From NCBI GenBank assembly GCA_947259625.1, contig CAMYMY010000113.1, positions 1 to 9,379 of the forward strand: a stretch of DNA of 9,379 nucleotides, given 5' to 3'. Shown here one piece after another: positions 1 to 5,858 of this stretch. The stretch is from an uncultured Kiloniellales bacterium. GTDB taxonomy: Bacteria > Pseudomonadota > Alphaproteobacteria > Kiloniellales > JAKSDN01. How positions within the stretch are numbered: position 1 is the first letter of the stretch; each line of letters starts with the position of its first letter. The notes under the pieces were generated by a model. That model did not search any database, was not told the DNA's origin, and saw only the letters and a list, made by a program, of their open reading frames with translations. Both the position numbers and the translations under genes were made by a program.

Positions 1-1
1 G

Positions 2-670
2 CCGCCGGTCGTGCACTTCGCCCAGATCAACAAGATGGACGGGTTCTTCGTCACGGCGCGCCGGCCGGATCCGGCCTTCGCTTGGGACAAGCTGCGCTCG
101 GGCCGTGTTCTGGTCGACCACGGCGGCCAGCCATTGGCGATGTTCAAGTACGCCTGTCACAAGGCCGGCGTTGATTATGCCGCGCTCGAGGCCGTCGACG
201 CTGGCAGCGCCGCCGAGATGGACAGGGCGTTCCGCGCCGGCGAGGGCGACTATGTTCACCAGCAGGGCCCCGCCCCCCAGCAGCTCGAGGCCGACGGCGT
301 CGGCCACGTGGTCGCCTCGGTCGGCGAGGTTATCGGTCCCTGCGCGTTCTCCAGCCTGGCGGCGACGCGCGAGTGGCTCGCGAGCGACATGGCCGGGGCC
401 TTCATCCGCGCCTATCGCAAGGCCCGCGCCTACGTCAACGAGACCCCGGCCGCCGAGATCGCCGCTGCCGAGGCCCCGTTCTTCCCGGAGATCGATGCCG
501 CCGTGCTGACCAAGACCATCGCGTTTTACCAGACGCTCGGCTGCTGGTCGCCGGAGCCGGAGATCGCGCGCGCTGCTTTCGAGGTGACGGTCGACGTCTT
601 CCTGCATGCCGGGCTGATCACCCGCCGCCATCCTTACGACGAGATCGTCGCCCCGCCGCCCGCCGACTGA
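2..670 (+). CDS. NMT1/SsuA-like ABC transporter substrate-binding protein, 3' part (5' end outside window)
   Basis: Open from the first in-frame codon at base 2 to TGA at 668-670, leaving about 222 codons. The GTG at 11 is an internal Val rather than a start, because the frame stays open upstream and the text begins mid-domain. The visible part has the signature of periplasmic solute-binding proteins of the NMT1/THI5/SsuA group: an interdomain strand with AQINKMDGFFVTARRPD, then a helix and strand around WDKLRSGRVLVDHGGQPLAM (residue after 'the Leu-x-Gly/Arg-x-x-Val' motif of this family), then VHQQGPAPQQLEADGVGHVV and a long C-terminal helical region with an ATREWLASD segment. Such proteins deliver nitrogen, sulfur or thiamine-precursor type ligands to an ABC permease; the ligand cannot be told from this fragment. 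The signal peptide and any partner permease or ATPase lie outside the window. It is convergent with the next gene and is not obviously connected with the phn operon. Confidence 0.8.
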   Translation, partial: PPVVHFAQINKMDGFFVTARRPDPAFAWDKLRSGRVLVDHGGQPLAMFKYACHKAGVDYAALEAVDAGSAAEMDRAFRAGEGDYVHQQGPAPQQLEADGVGHVVASVGEVIGPCAFSSLAATREWLASDMAGAFIRAYRKARAYVNETPAAEIAAAEAPFFPEIDAAVLTKTIAFYQTLGCWSPEPEIARAAFEVTVDVFLHAGLITRRHPYDEIVAPPPAD

Positions 671-684
671 CGGCGCACACGACG

Positions 685-716
685 CGGGCGCCATGCCTTG
701 CGCGGCAGGGCGCCCG
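685..716. terminator. Hairpin between convergent genes (probable bidirectional terminator)
   Basis: The 63-bp gap between two facing stop codons holds an inverted repeat: outer arms CGGGCGCC (685-692) and GGCGCCCG (709-716). These continue, after one A/G mismatch, as TGCC (694-697) pairing with GGCA (704-707) around a 6-nt loop. Position between convergent genes and stem strength favour a two-way terminator, but there is no T-tract on either side, so factor-independent termination is uncertain. Confidence 0.5.
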
Positions 717-733
717 GACCCGTCGCGTCGATC

Positions 734-982
734 TTAGATCGGGCGGTAGCCCTCGATCTTTGCCAGAATCTCCTGTTCGAGCTCGCTGCGCCGCTGTTTC
801 AGCCAGTTGGCCTCGGCCGCGGCGACCGAGCCGCCCATCACGTCGAGCCGGCCGAGCTCCCTGGCCGACAGCTCGTACTCCTGACAAAGAAACCCGAAGG
901 TCTCGTCCCTGCACATCAGCTCGGAGACCGTTCCTTCGTCCTCGGGAAACCGCTCGACCAAGTCGCGGATGCGCTTGATCAT
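734..982 (-). CDS. Small YdcH/DUF465-like helical protein, 82 aa
   Basis: ATG at 982-980 (minus strand), stop TAA at 736-734. A strong Shine-Dalgarno run (AGGAGAGGAG) lies just upstream, which decides this start; the frame is open further upstream but the longer reading is low-complexity Arg/Ala/Gly text antisense to, or overlapping, the next gene. The protein is charged and soluble, has no signal or membrane segment, and is predicted by eye to be an antiparallel helical pair: helix 1 with DLVERFPEDEGTVSELMCRD, a second segment FGFLCQEYELSARELGRLD, and a C-terminal helix LKQRRSELEQEILAKIEGY. The order 'FPED...L...D..F..L..EY....E' and the final 'L...R..L..EI...' resemble the short YdcH (DUF465) family, typically 70-80 residues, function poorly defined. 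The match is by pattern only. It lies 143 bp downstream of the lipoprotein gene in the same direction. Confidence 0.7.
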   Translation of the reverse strand: MIKRIRDLVERFPEDEGTVSELMCRDETFGFLCQEYELSARELGRLDVMGGSVAAAEANWLKQRRSELEQEILAKIEGYRPI

Positions 983-1037
983 GGCTCCTCTCCTCGCGAG
1001 GATCGCGTCTCCTATATATGGGTTCGCCCGCGCGCAT

Positions 1038-1077
1038 GTTCCATCCGGCCGCGGCGTTTTTGCGAGGCCGGATGAAC
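1038..1077. other. Inverted repeat between the lipoprotein gene and the 82-aa gene
   Basis: Perfect 9-bp arms CATCCGGCC (1042-1050) and GGCCGGATG (1066-1074). They extend past a single bulged C (1041) by GTT (1038-1040) pairing with AAC (1075-1077). The loop is 15 nt and includes a run of five T. It sits downstream of the lipoprotein gene on the minus strand, so it could end or stabilise that transcript. No T-tract follows the stem, and an operator role is equally possible. The TATATA-rich segment at 1012-1019 between it and the 82-aa gene could be a -10 region for that gene. Confidence 0.4.
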
Positions 1078-1125
1078 GGTCGCTGGGAGGACCGGCGCAG
1101 CTTGCGCGACTTGAGCCCGGGCGGC

Positions 1126-1986
1126 TCAAGGGTGGTGTTGTTCGGTCGCCCCGAGTTCCTCTGTCTCCGGGGCCGCCGCCTCCGGCTCCGGCGCCTTCGG
1201 TTCCGGCGGCTTTTCGGCGGCGGGCTTTGGCCGCGGGTCGCGGGGCAGCGCCCGGTCGGCGCCGACGGCGCAATGCCCCGGCTTCCAGCGCCTCACCCGG
1301 CGCTCGGCCTCGACGATCTCGTGGCCGTTCATCTCGTCGCCCAGGCGGTCGCGGAAATTGGCCGCGGCGCTGTCGTTGGCGTGCATCGCGAGGCTGAGCC
1401 ACAGGTAGGCCCGCACCACGTCGCGTTCGGTCGGCCACCAGCCGCGCCAGTAATGCAGGCCGATCGCCCGCCGGGCCTTGGCGTCGCCCCGCTCGGCGTC
1501 GTTGCACAGCCCCTGCCAGGCCTCGTTGGGATAGCCCTCGTATTCCACCCGCGCCTCGGCGGTCACGCTGCCGGCTACGGTCTCGCCGCTTCCGCTGTCC
1601 TCGATCGAGGAGTGGACCGCGCCGTCGTCGTATTCGGCGCTAAGTCTGTACATGCGCTCGTCCTTGGCGCTGAATTCGATCCGGTCGTGGTAGCGCCGCA
1701 CCGCGCAGCCCTTTTCCGCGGTGCAGGCCGCCGTGACTTCGTACTCGAACAGCACCTCGTGCCGGCCGGCGGCCAGCGCTATCCGGTTCCGCCAGGCAAA
1801 GCGGCCGTCGACTGCCTTGATCAGCAGAGTGGCGCCGCCGTCTTCCCAGCGTTGCTGAAAGAAGTCGGCCTCCAAGACGACCGTATCCTCGCCCGGCGCG
1901 GGACCCTCCGCGGTGCCGCATGCGGAGAGGGCGAGGCCCGAGGCGAGGACGGCGAACGGCCAGAGCTGGAAACGGCGGTCGATCAT
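1126..1986 (-). CDS. Lipoprotein with Sel1-like repeat domain, 286 aa
   Basis: ATG at 1986-1984, preceded by GAGGAG about 8 nt upstream on the minus strand. Residues 1-23 form a lipoprotein signal peptide: basic n-region (DRR), hydrophobic core, and lipobox LSAC with Cys23 as the acylation site, so it is predicted to be membrane-anchored in the periplasm. Residues about 35-150 look like a beta-rich domain (VDGRF...LAAGRHEVLFEYEV) with Cys88 and Cys94 as a possible disulfide. Residues about 155-240 resemble a Sel1/TPR-like unit: AERGDAKARRAIGLHYWRG, then AYLWLSLAMHAN, and the terminal pattern RDRLGDEMN...AERRVRRWKPGHC that is common at the end of Sel1 proteins. The last 45 residues are a Pro/Glu/Ala-rich, probably disordered tail. 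Such domains usually mediate protein contacts; no enzyme activity is suggested. It lies 95 bp downstream of the dioxygenase gene, same direction, with an AT-rich gap that may carry its own promoter. Confidence 0.85.
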   Translation of the reverse strand: MIDRRFQLWPFAVLASGLALSACGTAEGPAPGEDTVVLEADFFQQRWEDGGATLLIKAVDGRFAWRNRIALAAGRHEVLFEYEVTAACTAEKGCAVRRYHDRIEFSAKDERMYRLSAEYDDGAVHSSIEDSGSGETVAGSVTAEARVEYEGYPNEAWQGLCNDAERGDAKARRAIGLHYWRGWWPTERDVVRAYLWLSLAMHANDSAAANFRDRLGDEMNGHEIVEAERRVRRWKPGHCAVGADRALPRDPRPKPAAEKPPEPKAPEPEAAAPETEELGATEQHHP

Positions 1987-2004
1987 GGCTTCGGCTCCTC
2001 GAAA

Positions 2005-2048
2005 GGGAACCTTAGCTAGACATAGTTAACTCTTTTGTACTATTCGAC
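2005..2048 (-). promoter_or_regulatory. AT-rich patch upstream of the lipoprotein gene (possible promoter)
   Basis: The 95-bp gap between the dioxygenase stop and the lipoprotein start contains a clearly AT-rich run in otherwise GC-rich DNA. Read on the minus strand it includes AGTACAAAAGAGTTAACTATG. A -10 such as TAACTA is possible, but no convincing -35 partner was found, so the exact promoter is not called. Confidence 0.3.
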
Positions 2049-2081
2049 TGGCGCCGAGTGCCGACCAAACGACTGCGGTCA

Positions 2082-2897
2082 TCAGCCGCGGATTACCGGA
2101 AAGAGCGCGCTGTCGAGCGGGTCGCCGGGCCGAAGCGCGCAGTCCGGGAAGTCAGGGAAGGGCGGCGACATCTCGCCCTGGCGGATGGCGAAGCGGGCGT
2201 CGTCGCCCGTCCAGCGGAAGGCGACGGCGCGCCGCCGGGCCTCCGGCGAGGCGTTGCCCGGCGCGCCGTGCACGGTGCGGAAGTGGAAGGCGGCGCAGTC
2301 CCCGGGTTCCATGTCGAAGGACACGATCTCGTATTTGTGGCGCTCGGCCTCGATGTCGGGCATGGTCTCGTAGCCCGTGTCGCCGCGCTGGTAGTCGACG
2401 CCGACGAACTTGGTCGGCGTGAACCAGCGACCCCAACGGTGCGAGCCGGCAATGAACTCGACGCTCCGCTCTTTCGGCACCGGGTCGAGCGGCAGCCACA
2501 GGCTGACCGTGTCGAAGCCGTCGACGCAGTAGTAGGGCTGGTCGTGGTGCCAGGGGGTGCGGTCGGAAGTGCCCGGCTCCTTCACGACGACGTGCTCGTG
2601 GAAGAAGTTGACCTTGGCCGAGCCCATCAGCGCGCGGGCGATATCGGCGGCCGGCGAGTTGCGCGCGAAGTCCTCGTACTCCGAGATCCGCCGCCAGTTG
2701 CAGTAGTCGCCGAAGAAGTGGCCGGGGTCGCCCTCCTTGGTGTAGTCGCTGCGATAGGGACCGGGCTCGGCGATGTTGCGCGCGAGGCCCCTCGCGAGCG
2801 TGTCGATCCAGGGGCCCGAAAACGCGCCTCTCAGCACAACCACCCCGTCGCTCTGATAGCGCGCGACGTCTTCCTGGCGCAGGCCCTTCGGCAGCAT
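2082..2897 (-). CDS. Phytanoyl-CoA dioxygenase (PhyH) family Fe(II)/2-oxoglutarate oxygenase, 271 aa
   Basis: Family members use Fe(II), O2 and 2-oxoglutarate to hydroxylate a small substrate, releasing succinate and CO2; the protein has no signal peptide and should be cytoplasmic. ATG at 2897-2895 has GGGGAGAG about 10 nt upstream. Key residues are all present: iron-binding HxD as His117-x-Asp119 in TPWHHDQPYY, distal iron-ligand His210 in TVHGAPGN, and an Arg cluster 221-223 about 11 residues later that can supply the 2-oxoglutarate salt bridge. The N-terminal LRQEDVARYQSDGVVVLRGA is the usual PhyH opening, and 271 residues is a normal length. It is divergent from phnD across 238 bp. PhnY, which alpha-hydroxylates 2-aminoethylphosphonate, is a PhyH-family enzyme, so phosphonate oxidation is a possible role suggested by context. 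The family is broad (ectoine, lipid and secondary-metabolite hydroxylases), so the substrate is unproven. Confidence 0.88.
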   Translation of the reverse strand: MLPKGLRQEDVARYQSDGVVVLRGAFSGPWIDTLARGLARNIAEPGPYRSDYTKEGDPGHFFGDYCNWRRISEYEDFARNSPAADIARALMGSAKVNFFHEHVVVKEPGTSDRTPWHHDQPYYCVDGFDTVSLWLPLDPVPKERSVEFIAGSHRWGRWFTPTKFVGVDYQRGDTGYETMPDIEAERHKYEIVSFDMEPGDCAAFHFRTVHGAPGNASPEARRRAVAFRWTGDDARFAIRQGEMSPPFPDFPDCALRPGDPLDSALFPVIRG

Positions 2898-3135
2898 GAC
2901 AAGTTCTCTCCCCGCCGTTCGTCGCCAGTCTGGAGCAACGGTCCGGCGATTGGCAACCCGAACCTAATGCTTCTCGTCGTTTCCGTCCGGCCCCGCCAAC
3001 CGGACCCAGACGGCCCGGTTGCGCCGCGGGGGTGGCTCGGACTAAGGTGGCGGTCATACGACGGCCTGGGCCCGAGGCAGGTAGCGCTGGGCGACAGGAA
3101 CGTCAAAATAATCAATTGGGACAGGGGAAAAGCTC
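2898..3135. promoter_or_regulatory. Divergent intergenic region between the dioxygenase gene and phnD
   Basis: These 238 bp must carry the promoters for both directions. The phnD side ends in an AT-rich run (3101-3115, containing CAAAATAATCAATT) and a ribosome binding site AGGGG at 3123-3127, 8 nt before the phnD ATG. An inverted repeat at 2997-3021 is listed separately. I found no convincing sigma-70 -35/-10 pair and no good PHO box. Confidence 0.5.
2997..3021. promoter_or_regulatory. Inverted repeat CAACCGG-N11-CCGGTTG (candidate operator)
   Basis: Perfect 7-bp arms at 2997-3003 and 3015-3021 with an 11-bp spacer lie about 115 bp before the phnD start and about 100 bp before the dioxygenase start. 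Centre-to-centre spacing of 18 bp would put the arms under two turns apart on one face, as expected for a dimeric regulator controlling both directions. It could also be a chance GC-rich dyad. Confidence 0.35.
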
Positions 3136-4149
3136 ATGTTGCACTTCACGTCTCTCGGTAACTCCCTGGTCGCCGTCTTGGCGCTCGTCGGCGCCGGGCT
3201 CGCGGCCCAACCGGCCAAGGCCGACTGCCCGCGCGGCAACCTCGACGTCAGCTACTGCGACGAGAACGGCGATCTGGTGGCCGATATGCCCAAGGATTCG
3301 AGCAAGTGGCTCGATCCCGACACGCTGATCTTCTCCTACACGCCGGTGGAGGATCCCTCGGTCTACGAGAACGTCTTCACTGAGTTCATGGAATATCTGG
3401 CCCAGAAGACCGGCAAAAAGGTCAAGTGGTACGGTGCCGAATCCTACGCGGCGCAGGTCGAGGCCATGCGTTCGGGGCGCCTCCACGTGGCCGGCATCTC
3501 GACCGGTCCCACGGTGTTCGGCGTCAATCTGGCCGGTTACGTGCCGGTCGCGATCATGGGCAAGGCGGATGGCCAGTTTGGCTACCGGCTGCAGCTGATC
3601 ACCCACAAGGACACCGACATCAAGGAGATCACGGACCTCAAGGGCCGCAAGGTCGCGCACGTGACGCCGTCGTCGAACTCGGGCAACCAGGCGCCGCGGG
3701 CGCTGTTCAAGTCGATGGGCGTGGTGCCGGACCAGGACTACGAGGTCATCTATTCGGGCAAGCACGACAACTCGATCATGGGCGTCGCCAACAAGGACTA
3801 CGACGCCGCCCCGGTCGCCTCCAGCGTGCTCGACCGGATGGACGACAAGGGTGTGGTGAGCAAGGAGGACCTGCGCATAATTTGGCAGTCTCGGCTGTTC
3901 CCGACCACTTCCTACGGCTATGCCCACAACCTGACGCCGGCCTTGCAGAAGTCCGTGACGGACGCCTTTCTCAGTTTTGATTGGACGGGCACCGGCCTGA
4001 AGGAGGAGTTCGGCAAGAAGTCCGACAAGTTCATTCCGATCACCTTCAAGGAGCACTGGGCGGACATCCGGACGATCCAGGATACGAACGGCGTCGTCTA
4101 TTCGAAGGCCGCTCTCGAGGGCCTCAAAGTGAAGAAGAAGAAAAAGTAA
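3136..4149 (+). CDS. phnD: PhnD-family phosphate/phosphite/phosphonate ABC transporter substrate-binding protein, 337 aa
   Basis: Periplasmic binding protein that captures the phosphorus compound and hands it to the PhnE permeases. The ATG at 3136 has AGGGG 8 nt upstream. Residues 1-29 are a signal peptide with an AKA cleavage site before Asp30. The mature protein has the PhnD fold markers: TLIFSYTPVEDPSVYENVF (63-81), WYGAESYAAQVEAMRSGRL (98-116), the phosphorus-oxyanion loop TPSSNSGNQAPRALF (177-191), and SGKHDNSIMGVANKDYDAA (207-225). Aligned from memory with E. coli PhnD, Ser182 and His210 keep the 28-residue spacing of Ser129 and His157, but the position of Glu177, which contacts the amino group of 2-aminoethylphosphonate, is Ser230 here (VASSVLDRM). 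This favours a ligand other than 2-aminoethylphosphonate, for example phosphite, phosphate or an alkylphosphonate. The C-terminus is an unusual run of five Lys. First gene of phnD-phnC-phnE-phnE. Confidence 0.93.
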   Translation: MLHFTSLGNSLVAVLALVGAGLAAQPAKADCPRGNLDVSYCDENGDLVADMPKDSSKWLDPDTLIFSYTPVEDPSVYENVFTEFMEYLAQKTGKKVKWYGAESYAAQVEAMRSGRLHVAGISTGPTVFGVNLAGYVPVAIMGKADGQFGYRLQLITHKDTDIKEITDLKGRKVAHVTPSSNSGNQAPRALFKSMGVVPDQDYEVIYSGKHDNSIMGVANKDYDAAPVASSVLDRMDDKGVVSKEDLRIIWQSRLFPTTSYGYAHNLTPALQKSVTDAFLSFDWTGTGLKEEFGKKSDKFIPITFKEHWADIRTIQDTNGVVYSKAALEGLKVKKKKK

Positions 4150-4162
4150 TCGTAAGAGCGGT

Positions 4163-4195
4163 CCAGGAGGGCCGCCGTCCTGGAGGCGGCGGCCC
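4163..4195 (+). promoter_or_regulatory. Two mutually exclusive hairpins in the phnD-phnC spacer
   Basis: The 63-bp spacer holds a perfect 9-bp inverted repeat, GGGCCGCCG (4169-4177) with CGGCGGCCC (4187-4195), loop 9 nt. A second perfect 6-bp pair, CCAGGA (4163-4168) with TCCTGG (4178-4183), would enclose the left arm of the first, so both cannot form at once. Stem-loops after the binding-protein gene are common in ABC importer operons and are known to protect the 3' end of the upstream message or damp downstream expression. No T-tract follows, so complete termination is unlikely. Confidence 0.55.
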
Positions 4196-4212
4196 GCCCG
4201 CCTTGGTGCGCA

Positions 4213-5055
4213 ATGCTTGAAATCTCCGATCTGGTCAAGACCTACCCCAACGGGCTGCGGGCCTTGCACGGCGTGAACCTGGCCGTCGACCGCCCGGTGG
4301 TGGTCGCCGTCATCGGCTCCTCGGGCGCCGGCAAGTCGACGCTCATCCGCTGCATCAACCGCCTGGTCGCGCCGAGCTCGGGCAAGGTGGTCCTGAACGG
4401 CACCGACATCACCGCCCTCGGCCGCGCGGGGCTCAGGAAGGCGCGCCGGCGCATGGGCATGATCTTCCAGGAGTACAATCTGGTCGAGCGCCTGACCGTG
4501 ATGGAGAACGTGCTTTCGGGGCGGCTCGGCTATGTCGGCTTCTGGCGCGCCTACCGGCGCCAATTCCCGCCCGAGGACGTGGCCGCCGCCTTCGAGCTCC
4601 TGGACCGGGTCGGGCTTTCGGGGCGCGAGGACGCGCGTGCCGACGCGCTCTCGGGCGGCCAGCGCCAGAGGGTCGGCATCGCCCGTGCCCTCATGCAGCG
4701 CCCGGAGCTGCTGCTGGTCGACGAGCCCACTGCCAGCCTCGATCCCAAGACCGCGCGTCAGATCATGCGCCTCATCGTCGAGCTTGCGCACGAGCGCGGC
4801 ACCCCGGCGCTCGTCAACATCCACGACGTGGCGCTCGCCCAGGGCTTTGCCGACCGTATCGTGGGTCTCAACGACGGGCGCAAGGTCTTCGATGGGACGC
4901 CCGCGGAGCTCACCCCCGACACCTTGACCGAGATCTACGGCGAAGAGGACTGGAGCAGCACGATCCGCCGGACCGAGGACGAGGAGGAGGAGGCGCCGCC
5001 GCCGGCACGACACGATGGCGCCCAGGCCATCGCGCCGGGGACCGCGGCGGGATGA
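4213..5055 (+). CDS. phnC: Phosphonate-type ABC transporter ATP-binding protein PhnC, 280 aa
   Basis: Cytoplasmic ATPase that powers import through the PhnE permeases. All nucleotide-binding elements are present in order: Walker A GSSGAGKST (35-43), Q-loop Gln86 in MIFQEYNLVERLTVMENVL (the EYNLV and NVL context is typical of PhnC), signature LSGGQ (146-150) followed by RQRVGIARAL, Walker B LLLVDE (166-171), D-loop SLDP and switch His204 in NIHDVALA. The ATPase domain ends near residue 250. The remaining 30 residues are an acidic then Pro/Ala-rich tail (EDEEEEAPPP) beyond the usual family end. There is no clear Shine-Dalgarno before the ATG at 4213; the start is fixed by the family N-terminus MLEISDLVKTYPNG. 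It lies 63 bp after phnD and its stop overlaps the start of the next gene by ATGA. Confidence 0.95.
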   Translation: MLEISDLVKTYPNGLRALHGVNLAVDRPVVVAVIGSSGAGKSTLIRCINRLVAPSSGKVVLNGTDITALGRAGLRKARRRMGMIFQEYNLVERLTVMENVLSGRLGYVGFWRAYRRQFPPEDVAAAFELLDRVGLSGREDARADALSGGQRQRVGIARALMQRPELLLVDEPTASLDPKTARQIMRLIVELAHERGTPALVNIHDVALAQGFADRIVGLNDGRKVFDGTPAELTPDTLTEIYGEEDWSSTIRRTEDEEEEAPPPARHDGAQAIAPGTAAG

Positions 5056-5858
5056 GCGAAGCTTCGACCGGCCATCCGACCGTCTGGCGCCCGCCGAAGC
5101 TCATCGAGAACCCGGTCCTGCGCTACGGCCTGCTCGCCGGCGCGCTGGCCTACTTGGTCTGGTCGCTCGGCGCGCTCGAGATCGACTGGGCGCGCATCAG
5201 CGTGGGGCTGCCGCGCGCCCAGAATATGTTCGAGCGCATGATCCCACCCGACTTTTCCCGCTGGGAGCTGTTGGTCCGCGGCATCACCGAAAGCGTCCTG
5301 ATCGCCTTCGCCGCCAGCTTCGCAGGGATGATCCTCGCCGTGCCGCTCGGCCTTGCCGCGGCGGTCAACCTGGCGCCGCGGCCGGTCTATCTGTTCGCGC
5401 GCCTCCTCGTCGTCCTGTCTCGCACCTTCCACGAGATCATCTGGGCGATCTTTTTCGTCAAGATCGTGGGATTCGGCGCGCTGGCCGGGGTGCTTACGCT
5501 GGTCGTCGCGTCCACGAGCTTCATTTCCAAGATGCTGGCCGAGGACGTGGAAAACATGAACGCCGGCCAGGCGGAAGCGGTGCGCGCCACAGGCGCGAGC
5601 TTCCCCAAGCTCCTGACCTACGCCATCGTGCCCCAGATCCTGCCGCGCTACCTGGGTGTCTCGATCTACCGCCTGGATGCCAACATCAGGCACTCGACCG
5701 TTGTCGGCATCGTGGGCGCCGGCGGTATCGGGCAGGTGCTGGCCGCCTCCTTCTCGCGCTACGACTACGATTTCTCGCTCGCCATCCTGCTCGTCATCAT
5801 CGGCCTGGTCTTCCTGGGCGAGATTTTCTCCAACTGGATCCGCAAGCGCCTCAGATGA
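5052..5858 (+). CDS. phnE: Phosphonate-type ABC transporter permease PhnE, first copy, 268 aa
   Basis: Inner-membrane permease subunit of the importer. Start ATG overlaps the phnC stop (ATGA at 5052-5055), implying translational coupling. Hydrophobic segments are seen near residues 25-42, 82-105, 113-137, 141-158 and 243-262. The ATPase-coupling EAA loop is at 175-198: EAVRATGASFPKLLTY then AIVPQILP. The PhnE hallmark STVVGIVGAGGIGQVL follows at 215-230. Another typical feature is the segment MIPPDFSRWELLVRGITESV (63-82) before the permease domain. Length is normal for the family. It differs throughout from the second copy, so the pore is probably a PhnE1-PhnE2 heterodimer. Confidence 0.94.
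   Translation: MSEASTGHPTVWRPPKLIENPVLRYGLLAGALAYLVWSLGALEIDWARISVGLPRAQNMFERMIPPDFSRWELLVRGITESVLIAFAASFAGMILAVPLGLAAAVNLAPRPVYLFARLLVVLSRTFHEIIWAIFFVKIVGFGALAGVLTLVVASTSFISKMLAEDVENMNAGQAEAVRATGASFPKLLTYAIVPQILPRYLGVSIYRLDANIRHSTVVGIVGAGGIGQVLAASFSRYDYDFSLAILLVIIGLVFLGEIFSNWIRKRLR

Noticed and set aside
734..1507. 257-codon extended version of the 82-aa protein
   Set aside because: The upstream part overlaps the lipoprotein gene in another frame and is low-complexity; a strong ribosome binding site supports the start at 982.
1018..2019. Plus-strand open frame of 333 codons opposite the lipoprotein gene
   Set aside because: No Shine-Dalgarno or family match, while the opposite strand has a lipobox, ribosome binding site and Sel1-like motifs.
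3051..3068. Possible PHO box CGGTCAT-ACGA-CGGCCTG before phnD
   Set aside because: The first half is six of seven to CTGTCAT, but the second half fits poorly; not enough to claim PhoB control.
3112..5013. Long open frame on the minus strand (633 codons) opposite phnD and phnC
   Set aside because: It is antisense to two genes with clear domains, reads as Arg/Asp/His/Val-rich text with no motif, and such frames are expected opposite GC-rich genes.
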